Part shown: one piece after another, positions 27,670 to 36,337 of the stretch | Numbering within the stretch: the first letter of the stretch is position 1 | Layout of the letters: each line of letters begins with the position of its first letter | Assembly: GCA_023387815.1 (NCBI GenBank) | Contig: JAEWHK010000018.1 | Coordinates: forward strand, 62,001-126,000 | Reading direction: 5' to 3' | Source of the DNA: Pseudomonadota bacterium | GTDB lineage: Bacteria; Pseudomonadota; Gammaproteobacteria; Burkholderiales; Burkholderiaceae_B | Length of the DNA: 64,000 nucleotides | Made by a program: the position numbers and the translations under genes | The notes under the pieces: model-generated | The model's input: only the letters and a program-made list of their open reading frames with translations | What the model was told of the DNA's origin: nothing | Database searches by the model: none

Positions 27670-29031
27670 ATGAGTTCCAGTTCCAATTCCACATCGGCTG
27701 CCCCTGCTGCGCAGCCTGCACGCACTGCTCCCGCCGGCAAAGGCCCTCAGGGCACACCGCCGAAAAAGACCGCCAGTAAAAAGCGCGGTTTTCTGTTCAA
27801 GCTGCTGTTCCTGATTATTGTCATTGTGGCCATTATTGCAGGTGTCATGTATTACCTGAATGGTCGCTGGTATGAAAGTACAGACGATGCGTACGTCCAG
27901 GGCAATGTGATTCAGATTACACCGCAGGTAGGCGGAACCGTTGTGGGCATTTTTGCAGATGATGGTGACTTTGTGCGCACCGGAGATACACTGATTCGTC
28001 TGGATCCCACCGAGGCCGAGGTGGCATTGAACGAAGCCAAGGCCACACTGGCCAAGACGGTCAGACAGGTTCGCAGTCTCTATAGCCAGGCCAGCGGTGC
28101 AGAAGCCACATCCGGCGCGCAACAGGCATTGGTACAGGCTCAGGAGTCTGCCGTCAAAGGCGCGAAGACCGCAATGGAAAAAGCCCGTTCCGATTATGCA
28201 CGTCGTCAGCGCCTGGTGAAATCCGGGGCGATTTCTGAAGAGGAAAGCGCGCATGCCCGCGATCTGTTCCAGCAGGCACAAAGCGAATACCAATCTGCCC
28301 TGAGCCAGCTGGAAGCCACTCGCGGCCAGTTCACCGCTTCTCAGCAAAGTGCGGAAGTGAGCAAGGCATTGGTAGCGGGCACGCTGATCAATCAGCATCC
28401 TGATATTCTGGTAGCAGAATCCAGACTGAAAGCCGCCTATCTGAACTTTGTTCGCAGCACCATTACTGCGCCGGCAGATGGCTATGTGGCCAAGCGCGCA
28501 GCGCAGGTAGGTCAGCGCGTTGCCGCCGGCAGCGCCATGATGGCCGTTGTGCCATTGAACAATGTCTGGATTTACGCAAACTTCAAGGAAACCCAGCTCA
28601 AGGATATGCGTATTGGCCAGCCTGTAAAAATCACATCTGACCTGTATGGTGACGACGTGGTTTATGACGGCGTGATCAGCAGCCTGGGCATTGGTACTGG
28701 AAGCGCCTTTGCCCTGCTGCCCGCCCAGAACGCCACCGGCAACTGGATCAAGATTGTGCAGCGGATTCCTGTACGCGTGGAATTCACCAAGGCAGAACAA
28801 TTGCAGAAACACCCTTTGCGTATCGGCATGTCCATGTTTGTTGAAACTGATCTGCACAATACCGATGGCGCGGTGCTTTCTGAAGGCGTCAATCCGAAGA
28901 GCAAGCTGATGACATCCGTCTATGATCAGCAGGTGGCTGCGGCCGACCGTCTGATTTCGGAAATCGTGCAGCAAAATCTGGCGAGCGATGACACTGCCGA
29001 CAAGACAGATGTGAAAAACACAAATGAGTAA
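27670..29031 (+). CDS. emrA: EmrA-like membrane fusion protein of a tripartite efflux pump
   Basis: This 453-residue HlyD/EmrA periplasmic adaptor has a Ser/Ala/Pro-rich cytoplasmic tail (1-40) and one transmembrane helix (about 41-62). A biotinyl-lipoyl half-domain starts at STDDAYVQGNVIQITPQVGG, a coiled-coil hairpin runs about 120-235, and a beta-barrel follows. It links the MFS permease encoded next to an outer-membrane factor, which is not present here. Its stop overlaps the start of the permease gene by 8 nt. The substrates are probably lipophilic drugs or acids. The long open frame on the opposite strand is not considered real. Confidence 0.88.
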   Translation: MSSSSNSTSAAPAAQPARTAPAGKGPQGTPPKKTASKKRGFLFKLLFLIIVIVAIIAGVMYYLNGRWYESTDDAYVQGNVIQITPQVGGTVVGIFADDGDFVRTGDTLIRLDPTEAEVALNEAKATLAKTVRQVRSLYSQASGAEATSGAQQALVQAQESAVKGAKTAMEKARSDYARRQRLVKSGAISEEESAHARDLFQQAQSEYQSALSQLEATRGQFTASQQSAEVSKALVAGTLINQHPDILVAESRLKAAYLNFVRSTITAPADGYVAKRAAQVGQRVAAGSAMMAVVPLNNVWIYANFKETQLKDMRIGQPVKITSDLYGDDVVYDGVISSLGIGTGSAFALLPAQNATGNWIKIVQRIPVRVEFTKAEQLQKHPLRIGMSMFVETDLHNTDGAVLSEGVNPKSKLMTSVYDQQVAAADRLISEIVQQNLASDDTADKTDVKNTNE

Positions 29032-30586
29032 CGAGAAACCCCAGGCGGGACCGCCAGGGACACCTCCACAGCCGTTTGCCCCAGCCAGCCTGTGGCTGAC
29101 CACGCTGGGGCTGTGTCTGGCAACCTTTATGCAGGTGCTCGATACCACGATTGCAAATGTGTCCCTGCCGACCATCGCCGGTAATCTGGGTGTGAGTTCA
29201 TCCCAGAGTACCTGGATTATTACGTCTTTTGCGGTCAGCAATGCCATCACCCTGCCCTTGACCGGCTTTCTGAGCAGGCGCTTCGGTGAAGTGCGCCTCT
29301 TTAATATATGCACAGTTCTGTTTGTGATTACGTCTTTCCTTTGCGGGATTTCGACGAATATGACAGAACTGATTATTTTCCGGGCACTTCAGGGCGCCGT
29401 CGCCGGTCCCATGTACCCGATTACGCAGAGTCTGCTGATCTCGATATATCCAGCTGCACGCCGCGGTATGGCACTTGCCATATTGTCCATGGTGACGGTT
29501 GTCGCGCCGGTGGCCGGCCCGATTCTGGGCGGATGGATCACCAGCAGTTATTCCTGGGAATGGATTTTCTTCATCAATATTCCGGTTGGCCTGCTGGCCA
29601 GTTTCATTGTCTTCATACAGATGCGCTCTCGTCCCGTGACCACCATCAAATCTGGTGTGGATTACATGGGCCTGATTCTGCTGATTGTGGCTGTGGGTTC
29701 GCTGCAGGTGGTACTGGATCTGGGTAATGAGAAGGACTGGTTCGGTTCCGACTTTATTGTGATTCTGACGATTGTCGCGGTGATCGGTACGATTGCATTC
29801 CTGATATGGGAGCTGACGCATCCCGATCCGATTGTGAATCTGACGCTGTTCAGGCATCGCAATTTCGCCTTTGGCACCATCGCACTGATTTTTGGCTACT
29901 CCGCTTTCTTTGCCATTGGCCTCTTGATTCCATTATGGCTGCAGCGCACACTGAACTATGACTCCATGTGGTCGGGCATTGTGTCTGCGCCTATCGGGAT
30001 TCTGCCGGTCTTCCTGGCGCCGATTGTGGGCAAATATGCCAACCGAATTGACCTGCGTATTCTTGCGTCCATGTCATTCATTGTGATGTCCTTTACATCA
30101 TTCTGGCGTGCTGATTTCACCACCGATCTGGACTATATGCACATCGCCATGACGCAGCTGGTGCTGGGTCTGGGTGTCGCATTCTTCTTCATGCCGGTGC
30201 TGACCATTCTGCTGTCGGATCTGCGGCCGGATGAAATCGCGGCGGGCTCAGGTCTGGCCGCGTTTCTTCGGGTACTGGGCGGCAGCTTCTCTGCATCGAT
30301 CACGACTTTCCTTTGGGATCATCGTACCGTGATCCATCACGCCCAATTGGCGGAAAATATTAATGTCTATAATCCGACGGCGGTAGAAGCACTCAAGAAG
30401 TACGGAGAAACAACAGAGATTGCCGCCGCCAATATCAATAACCTGATCAATCAGCAGGCGTTGCAGATATCGTTCAATGAAGTGTTCTGGGGACTGGGCT
30501 GGCTTTTTGTCGGACTGGTTTTTCTGGTGTGGCTGACCAAGCCGCCATTCATGGCGAAACCGGGAGCAGCATCGGGCGGACATTGA
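29024..30586 (+). CDS. emrB: EmrB-like DHA2 family MFS efflux permease
   Basis: This is a 520-residue 14-helix drug:H+ antiporter. The early motif FMQVLDTTIANVSLPTIAGNLG, the loop GFLSRRFGEVR (motif A), and PVAGPILGGWITSSYSWEWIFFINIPVG (motif C region) are all diagnostic of EmrB/DHA2 transporters. It overlaps the adaptor gene by 8 nt, so the two are co-translated. No MarR/TetR regulator or TolC-like gene is adjacent, so control and the outer-membrane partner must be encoded elsewhere. Confidence 0.92.
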   Translation: MSNEKPQAGPPGTPPQPFAPASLWLTTLGLCLATFMQVLDTTIANVSLPTIAGNLGVSSSQSTWIITSFAVSNAITLPLTGFLSRRFGEVRLFNICTVLFVITSFLCGISTNMTELIIFRALQGAVAGPMYPITQSLLISIYPAARRGMALAILSMVTVVAPVAGPILGGWITSSYSWEWIFFINIPVGLLASFIVFIQMRSRPVTTIKSGVDYMGLILLIVAVGSLQVVLDLGNEKDWFGSDFIVILTIVAVIGTIAFLIWELTHPDPIVNLTLFRHRNFAFGTIALIFGYSAFFAIGLLIPLWLQRTLNYDSMWSGIVSAPIGILPVFLAPIVGKYANRIDLRILASMSFIVMSFTSFWRADFTTDLDYMHIAMTQLVLGLGVAFFFMPVLTILLSDLRPDEIAAGSGLAAFLRVLGGSFSASITTFLWDHRTVIHHAQLAENINVYNPTAVEALKKYGETTEIAAANINNLINQQALQISFNEVFWGLGWLFVGLVFLVWLTKPPFMAKPGAASGGH

Positions 30587-30603
30587 TGTGGAGGAGAACA
30601 AGG

Positions 30604-30641
30604 CGCAGCCTGGAAACGACGTTTTTCATGGCTGCGTCTTT
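30604..30641 (+). terminator. Possible terminator of the emrAB-like operon
   Basis: The arms CGCAGCC (30604-30610) and GGCTGCG (30630-30636) pair perfectly over 7 bp, and further imperfect pairing within the loop is possible. TCTTT follows on the plus strand. The position just after the permease stop fits a modest intrinsic terminator. Confidence 0.45.
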
Positions 30642-30674
30642 ACATTCAGGGCACGTAAAACCAGAAAATCTGCC

Positions 30675-31568
30675 CTATTTGATTCGCTTCAATTCCCGTT
30701 TGAGGATTTCATGAATTTCCAGAGCCAGGGTACTTGTGACATGGATGGTTGAAGTGAGTATGTAATACGAAAACTGCACCTTGGGCTCCAGGTCTTTTAC
30801 GACAATGCCCATATGCTTGCAACTATTGGCCACCAATGGATTCACAATACTGATGCCCATGCCAAGCCCGACCATATTGCATATGGCCGCAGCAAAACGA
30901 CATTCGTAATACATCTTCCGGTAGTCTTCATCCAGATTCACAAATAGCGCATCGATATGGCGTCTAGTACCGTCTCCTGAATGCAGAGAGATAAACGATT
31001 GCCCTTTGAAGTCCCTGATTTTCAGCGGACGTTTGAGACGTGCCAAAGTATGATTTTTCGGCACAACGCCCACACCTTGCAGAGTATCGATACGCTCGTG
31101 ACTCATTCCTGCCATGTCGTCTACGTATGCCGAGATACCTACATCGCAATAACTGGACGTGACCCATTGGGCCACTGTTCCTGAATCTCCCACATAAAGC
31201 GATAAGCGAGTCTCGGGAAATTTCTCAGCAAATATTTTCATCACACCTGGCATTAAAGTCAGTGCGATGGAAGGTACGGCCGCGATGCGAAGATGGCCTA
31301 TTCCCTGTCTGCGAATATTACGCGCTGACGCCTTGATGTCCTGTAATCCAACAAACGCACGCTCAACATCTCGAAAAAAAGCCCGTGCCTCTGGTGTCGG
31401 TGTGAGTCGCCCGGCAACCCGACTGAACAGACTGAATCCCGTGTGACGTTCCAACTGCGCAATCAGGCGGCTGATGTTTGGCTGCGAGGTGTGAAGTTCT
31501 CTTGCTGCAGCGGTCATTGACCCCGTCAGGATAATTGCCCTGAATGCTTCGACTTGCTTGAACTGCAT
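30675..31568 (-). CDS. LysR-family regulator (NocR/OccR-like)
   Basis: This LysR-type regulator is about 297 residues long. The N-terminal winged helix MQFKQVEAFRAIILTGSMTAAARELHTSQPNISRL resembles the opine-responsive OccR/NocR group. The periplasmic-binding-protein-like effector domain covers about 90-290. The ATG at 31568 is preceded by GGAGGG at 6 nt; the GTG at 31580 lies within that ribosome site and is unlikely. It is divergent from the amino-acid importer and argH-family operon, which it probably controls in response to the imported compound. Confidence 0.88.
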   Translation of the reverse strand: MQFKQVEAFRAIILTGSMTAAARELHTSQPNISRLIAQLERHTGFSLFSRVAGRLTPTPEARAFFRDVERAFVGLQDIKASARNIRRQGIGHLRIAAVPSIALTLMPGVMKIFAEKFPETRLSLYVGDSGTVAQWVTSSYCDVGISAYVDDMAGMSHERIDTLQGVGVVPKNHTLARLKRPLKIRDFKGQSFISLHSGDGTRRHIDALFVNLDEDYRKMYYECRFAAAICNMVGLGMGISIVNPLVANSCKHMGIVVKDLEPKVQFSYYILTSTIHVTSTLALEIHEILKRELKRIK

Positions 31569-31802
31569 GGATCCCTCCACATGAAAAATTCATATCGCCA
31601 GGCATGCGTGATCGCCTCAACAAGGCCTGGTTCACGTAAACGAGCATATATCAATTCCGTATGGATTATAGCGATATTGTGATTTGATTTATATGGTCGC
31701 GCAAACTATAGTCAATTCAAGGCCGCGAGTTAAGCCAGCATAAAGGCCCCAAAAGTAGCGAAGACAAATTACTCAAAGACAAATTACTTTTAGGAGCGAT
31801 GT
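31569..31802. promoter_or_regulatory. Divergent promoter region with a 15-bp tandem duplication
   Basis: This 234-bp gap between the LysR gene and the importer operon contains an ATGAA/TTCAT inverted repeat at 31581-31593. AAGACAAATTACT is duplicated at 31761-31773 and 31776-31788 (15-bp period), ending just before the ribosome site AGGAG at 31792-31796. LysR binding near 31650-31720 is likely, but no clear T-N11-A box could be singled out. Confidence 0.5.
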
Positions 31803-32654
31803 ATGAAGCCAGGTTTCAACAAAAATGTACGCACCGCATGTTGCGTATCAATCGTCTGGGCAGCCATGTTTGGTGCAATGGGAGGAGCACATGCTGAAAT
31901 GCCGGCTGTTCCCTCGTACATTGCCGACAAGCCGAAGCTGAATGTTGGCGTTCGTTGCGATCAGCCACCGTATGGATTTCAGGATTCCAAAGGTGATTTT
32001 GCGGGTGTCGAAACCGATATGGCCAGGCAGCTGGCCGAATGGATATACGGGGACAGGCAAAAGGTGCAGTTCTCTTGCGTCACGGCAGAGAATCGCATTC
32101 CTCAACTTGCGGGAAAGCGCGTAGATCTGTTGATTGCAACGCTTGGCGTCACACCTGAACGATCACGTGTCATCGACTTCAGTATTCCGTATCGCTGGGG
32201 AGCCAGTGGCGTATTGACTCGGGCAGATAGTGATGTGAAGAAAATCGCAGAGCTGGCAGGCAAGACAGTTGCCGTACCCAAAGGGTCTGTTCAGGCTAAA
32301 TGGTTCGAAGACAATATGCCTGACGTGAAAACCTTACGATTGAACACTGCAGCAGATTCGCTGCAGGCGCTCAAGCAGAAGCGTGCGGACGCCTATGCTC
32401 ACGATGCGGCAACGCTTGTGGTTATAGCCGCGAATGATAAGGGACTGCGCGTTGTTGATGACCCTTACCAGCTTTCTGATGCAGCAATGGGTCTGCGCAA
32501 AAATGAGCCAGAATGGAAAGCCTATCTGGATGCAGCGGTTGAACGCATGCGCACCGAGAAATTATTTGCCGGCTGGGTGAACACATGGGTTCCGGAAGAA
32601 ATACGTCCCTATTACGTTGATGTATTCCAGTCACCTCGTCCTGATCGCAAGTAA
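31803..32654 (+). CDS. Polar amino-acid ABC transporter substrate-binding protein
   Basis: This 283-residue periplasmic protein of the SBP family 3 has a signal peptide ending near GGAHA, then a bilobed fold starting KLNVGVRCDQPPYGF. The DFSIPYRWGASGVLTR hinge and the VAVPKGSVQAKW strand are typical. AGGAG precedes the ATG. It heads the operon with two permeases, an argH-family lyase and two ATPases. The ligand is expected to be an amino acid or an N-substituted amino acid, judged from the enzyme in the operon and the NocR/OccR-like regulator. Confidence 0.88.
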   Translation: MKPGFNKNVRTACCVSIVWAAMFGAMGGAHAEMPAVPSYIADKPKLNVGVRCDQPPYGFQDSKGDFAGVETDMARQLAEWIYGDRQKVQFSCVTAENRIPQLAGKRVDLLIATLGVTPERSRVIDFSIPYRWGASGVLTRADSDVKKIAELAGKTVAVPKGSVQAKWFEDNMPDVKTLRLNTAADSLQALKQKRADAYAHDAATLVVIAANDKGLRVVDDPYQLSDAAMGLRKNEPEWKAYLDAAVERMRTEKLFAGWVNTWVPEEIRPYYVDVFQSPRPDRK

Positions 32655-32668
32655 TCGCAGGACTGATC

Positions 32669-33331
32669 ATGACTTTTGATTGGCCATACCTGATTACCCA
32701 GTGGCCTGCACTCGTAGATGGCTTGTGGAAAACGATTCAAGTCAGCCTGCTGGGGATTCTCTTTTCGACCCTCATTGGCATTGTCGGTGCAGGAATCCGT
32801 CAACTGAGAATCAAACCGCTAATTCCAATCGTCGTAGGATATGTGGAGTTGATACGCAACACGCCCATTCTGGTGCAGCTCTTCTTCATTTTCTATGGAC
32901 TGCCTTCCATTGGCATCAGTCTCTCTTTATTCTGGTCAGGCGTTCTGTGCCTGTCATTGTGGGCCGGTGCTTACCAGATTGAGAATATACGCGGCGGTCT
33001 GGTTTCCGTAGAGAAAGGCATGCTTGAAGCTGCAAGTGCGCTGAATATCAAACCCTTTGGCTACCTGCGATTAATCGCCATTCCAATTGCCATCAGAAGC
33101 AGTCTGCCTTCGATGCTCAATACATCGATTTCGCTGTTGAAGAATTCATCCTATCTGCAGGCCATCGGATTTGCTGAGCTGACTTTTGTTGCGACCGACA
33201 GAATCGCAACCGATTTCAGGGCAATCGAAATGTTTGCTGCCATTGGTGCCATCTATCTGATTCTGGTGATTGTGATCAGTCTTGTTGTACGGCAGATGGA
33301 GCATCGTTTGCAAGCTCCCTTTCGGAGATAA
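32669..33331 (+). CDS. Polar amino-acid ABC transporter permease (first)
   Basis: This is a 220-residue permease of the His/Glu/Gln/Arg/opine family with about five transmembrane helices, the family segment ELIRNTPILVQLFFIFYGLP and an EAA loop (EKGMLEAASALNIKPFGYLRLIAIP). It follows the binding-protein gene by 14 nt and precedes the second permease by 3 nt; the two should form the heterodimeric channel. Confidence 0.9.
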   Translation: MTFDWPYLITQWPALVDGLWKTIQVSLLGILFSTLIGIVGAGIRQLRIKPLIPIVVGYVELIRNTPILVQLFFIFYGLPSIGISLSLFWSGVLCLSLWAGAYQIENIRGGLVSVEKGMLEAASALNIKPFGYLRLIAIPIAIRSSLPSMLNTSISLLKNSSYLQAIGFAELTFVATDRIATDFRAIEMFAAIGAIYLILVIVISLVVRQMEHRLQAPFRR

Positions 33332-33334
33332 GCT

Positions 33335-34018
33335 ATGAACGCGTTATTGGACAATTATGTTTTCGTTCTAAAGGGACTGCAACTGACGATCACACTGGCG
33401 CTGACGACTTTGCTGTTTTCCACGATTATCTCGGGCATTCTCGGCGTCCTGTTTACATTGAAGAATCGTGTTCTGCACGCTGTGATCTATCTATATATGG
33501 AATTTTTCAGAGCCATTCCACTGGTTGTGAATATATTCTGCATCTATTTTGTATTGCCCTTGTTTGATATACAGCTCAGCCCATTCTGGGCAGTGACGAT
33601 AGGATTGACTTTGTGGGGAAGTGCAAATGGCATTGAAATTGTGCGCGGCGGTATCCTTTCCATTCCCACTCATCAATGGAACAGTGCCTGGGCATTGGGT
33701 CTGAGTACCTATGAAACCTATCGGCACATCATCATTCCCCAGGCACTGAAAGCAATCATTCCACCGTTTACCGGTCTTTTGACACTGCTCGTACAGGCGA
33801 CTTCGCTGGGCGCGCTGGTCGGGGTCAGTGAATTTCTCAAAGTGAGCCAGATTATTGTTGAACGCAGCACGATCATGGGTGGATCCACGCCGGCTTTCAA
33901 TGTTTATGTCTGTGTTTTGCTTATCTATTTCGTCATATGTTCGCTATTGACGTGGCTGAGTCGTTATCTTGAACGGCGCTTGAACAGCCCACTAAGAATC
34001 CGCACTGATCAAGTGTAA
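33335..34018 (+). CDS. Polar amino-acid ABC transporter permease (second)
   Basis: This 227-residue permease is related to the preceding one, with MEFFRAIPLVVNIFCIYFVLP in place of the usual RNTPLLVQ motif and an EAA loop near WNSAWALGLSTYETYRHIIIPQA. The presence of two different permeases follows the HisQ/HisM or OccQ/OccM arrangement. The gene is followed after 30 nt by the argH-family lyase. Confidence 0.9.
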   Translation: MNALLDNYVFVLKGLQLTITLALTTLLFSTIISGILGVLFTLKNRVLHAVIYLYMEFFRAIPLVVNIFCIYFVLPLFDIQLSPFWAVTIGLTLWGSANGIEIVRGGILSIPTHQWNSAWALGLSTYETYRHIIIPQALKAIIPPFTGLLTLLVQATSLGALVGVSEFLKVSQIIVERSTIMGGSTPAFNVYVCVLLIYFVICSLLTWLSRYLERRLNSPLRIRTDQV

Positions 34019-34048
34019 ATATCACAATTTTGTTTAAAGGTTTAGATT

Positions 34049-35563
34049 ATGGAACAGGCAATTCAGAATGAATCCAAAGTCAGTCGTCGGCTAACCGAGA
34101 AAACCGCAGCTGAAGTATGCAATCTCATCTACCTTCCCCGGCTGGCAAGCTTTGATGCAGCGTTCCCATATCTGACGGAAATCAATGAGGCCCACCTGCT
34201 TATGCTTCACAGCAAGAAGCTGGTATCGCACGAAGTCGCCAGCAAGCTCGCAAGTGCGATCCTGCAAATGGACAAAGACGGTCCTGAAAAAGTGACCCTG
34301 GACCCGCAGCGTGAAGACGCGTATTTCAACTATGAGGCGCATCTGATTTCTTTGACTGAACCAGATGTTGGCGGTCGTTTGCATACTGCGCGCAGCCGAA
34401 ACGATATTCTGGCAACCATTGATCGGCTGGTTGCCCGCGACCAGATCATCTCTCTGCTCGATACGTTGGCAAGTCTGCGTTTGACCACACTGGAGCAGGC
34501 GTCAAAATACGTTGATACTGTCATGCCAGGGTATACCCATTTGCAGCCAGCTCAACCCATTACTTATGGCTTTTATCTGGCTGGTATCGCCCAGGCACTT
34601 GAACGAGACAGTCAGCGGCTTGCACAGGCATATGAACATACCAATTTATCTCCGTTAGGCGCCGGTGCCTTTGCAGGTACACCGTTTGACATCGATCGTG
34701 ATGAAACCGCCAGGTTGCTGGGCTTTCCGGGTTTCATAGACAATACGCTTGATGCGGTCGCCTCCCGTGATTTCATATTTGAAATTATGGCCTCTCTGAC
34801 ACTGCTTGCCACCACCTGGAGCAGGATTGCGCAGGATTATTTCGTCTGGAGTACCGATGAATTTGGCCTGATTCATTTCCCTGACTCCATTGCAGGCACG
34901 TCCAGCATTATGCCTCAGAAGAAAAATCCGGTTGTTCTTGAGTATCTGAAGGGACGCGCAGGCAAGGTGCTTGGACTTTTTACCGGTGCGATAGCGTCTC
35001 TGAAAGGCACCAACTTTTCGCATACAGGAGATGCCAATCGGGAAAGCATCGCCGGATTCCCTGAAATGATTCAGGAATGCCAATATGGACTGGAACTATT
35101 GAAACAGGTGATTGCGACCGCGTCACCCAGAAAAACCGACATGCTGAACCGGGCGAGCAGGAATTTCTGCTCAGCAACGGATCTTGCGGATGCCCTGGTT
35201 TATGAAGCGGACATTTCATTTCGTCAGGCACATCATGTTGTCGGCGCCGTTGTGCGCGAAGCCATGGATGATAATCGGCCCGCCGACCAGATTACCGCGG
35301 AAATGGTCAATCGCGCAGCACTGGACCAAACCGGAAGCCAGACGTCGCTAAGCAGCGAAACGGTGGTCAACAGCCTGGATCCTTCCTACAGCGTCAAAAG
35401 GCGGGAGCGCGGCGGACCGGCTCCCACGTCGGTGAAAAAAACCATTGAGCACGGACTTGAAACGCTCTCCGTGGATAACAGGGAAAATGAATCAAGAAAA
35501 CAAGTACTTGGCGAATCCAGACAGCAACGACGTCAAAAGACCACTGAACTGGCACAATCATGA
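34049..35563 (+). CDS. Argininosuccinate-lyase-family C-N lyase
   Basis: This 504-residue member of the fumarase/aspartase superfamily is closest to ArgH by its three conserved regions: HTARSRND at residues 112-119, GYTHLQPAQP with His164, and the signature TSSIMPQKKNP at 284-294. ArgH splits argininosuccinate to arginine and fumarate. This protein is about 40 residues longer than usual ArgH and is embedded between permease and ATPase genes, so it is probably catabolic and acts on the imported compound. Relatives that cleave ethylenediamine-disuccinate or iminodisuccinate are plausible alternatives. Its stop overlaps the next ATG (ATGA). The symbol is left blank because a housekeeping argH is expected elsewhere. 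Confidence 0.8.
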   Translation: MEQAIQNESKVSRRLTEKTAAEVCNLIYLPRLASFDAAFPYLTEINEAHLLMLHSKKLVSHEVASKLASAILQMDKDGPEKVTLDPQREDAYFNYEAHLISLTEPDVGGRLHTARSRNDILATIDRLVARDQIISLLDTLASLRLTTLEQASKYVDTVMPGYTHLQPAQPITYGFYLAGIAQALERDSQRLAQAYEHTNLSPLGAGAFAGTPFDIDRDETARLLGFPGFIDNTLDAVASRDFIFEIMASLTLLATTWSRIAQDYFVWSTDEFGLIHFPDSIAGTSSIMPQKKNPVVLEYLKGRAGKVLGLFTGAIASLKGTNFSHTGDANRESIAGFPEMIQECQYGLELLKQVIATASPRKTDMLNRASRNFCSATDLADALVYEADISFRQAHHVVGAVVREAMDDNRPADQITAEMVNRAALDQTGSQTSLSSETVVNSLDPSYSVKRRERGGPAPTSVKKTIEHGLETLSVDNRENESRKQVLGESRQQRRQKTTELAQS

Positions 35564-36309
35564 CACATTCACAATCGTCATTACTCAGTCTGCAGGGCAT
35601 CAGCATGCGTTACGGCAGCACCCAGGTTCTCAAGGGGATTGATCTGAATGTGGATAAAGGGGAGGTACTGGTCGTTATCGGGCCCAGTGGTTCGGGGAAA
35701 AGTACTTTAGTGCGCTGTCTCAATGGACTGGAAATGCCGTACGAAGGCACGGTTCGGATGAAAGGCACAACCTATGATGCCAGAACGCCGCAAGACTGGT
35801 CAAACCTCAGACATCACGTTGGCATGGTATTCCAGGACTATAGTCTCTTTCCTCATCTCACAGTATTGAAGAACATGACCCTCGCGCCCGTATTACGAGG
35901 GAAATATTCTGAGGAAGAAGCAGAGAATCTGGCACTCGAGCTGCTTGATCGTGTCCAGCTTAAGCATAAAGCGCTCTCCATGCCCGCAGAGCTTTCAGGC
36001 GGACAACAGCAACGTGTTGCCATTGTGCGTGCACTGTCTATGCATCCCGACATCATGCTGTTTGACGAGCCAACATCAGCCCTGGATCCCGAAATCGTCG
36101 GGGAAGTACTGGCGGTCATGAAAGAGCTTGTCAGCCAGGGCATGACCATGATTGTTGTTACGCATGAGATGGGATTTGCCAGGGACGTGGCCAACAAAAT
36201 CGTCTTTATGGATCGTGGAGAAATATTCGAAACAAACGCGCCTGGCGAGTTTTTTGAAAATCCAAAGCATGAGCGGGTCAAGGATTTTCTTGGAAAGATA
36301 CTGCACTAG
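35560..36309 (+). CDS. Amino-acid ABC transporter ATP-binding protein (first)
   Basis: This 249-residue ATPase of the GlnQ/HisP/OccP group has Walker A GPSGSGKST, Q-loop FQDYSLFPH, signature LSGGQQQR, Walker B IMLFDEPTSALD and switch His in VTHEMG. All catalytic elements look intact. It is translationally coupled to the lyase gene. A second complete ATPase gene follows after 28 nt, which is unusual because importers of this family generally use one ATPase as a homodimer. Confidence 0.9.
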   Translation: MTHSQSSLLSLQGISMRYGSTQVLKGIDLNVDKGEVLVVIGPSGSGKSTLVRCLNGLEMPYEGTVRMKGTTYDARTPQDWSNLRHHVGMVFQDYSLFPHLTVLKNMTLAPVLRGKYSEEEAENLALELLDRVQLKHKALSMPAELSGGQQQRVAIVRALSMHPDIMLFDEPTSALDPEIVGEVLAVMKELVSQGMTMIVVTHEMGFARDVANKIVFMDRGEIFETNAPGEFFENPKHERVKDFLGKILH

Positions 36310-36337
36310 CACGTCACGTGAAACCTGGAGTCAAATC

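Noticed and set aside
27661..29313. 550-codon open frame on the minus strand opposite emrA and the start of emrB
   Set aside because: It lies wholly antisense to two clear transporter genes, has no recognisable domain and no proper ribosome site; long shadow frames are common in genes of this base composition.
36152..36337. N-terminal extension of the second ATPase by 62 residues
   Set aside because: It overlaps the end of the first ATPase gene; the ATG at 36338 has a good ribosome site and gives a normal ATPase N-terminus.
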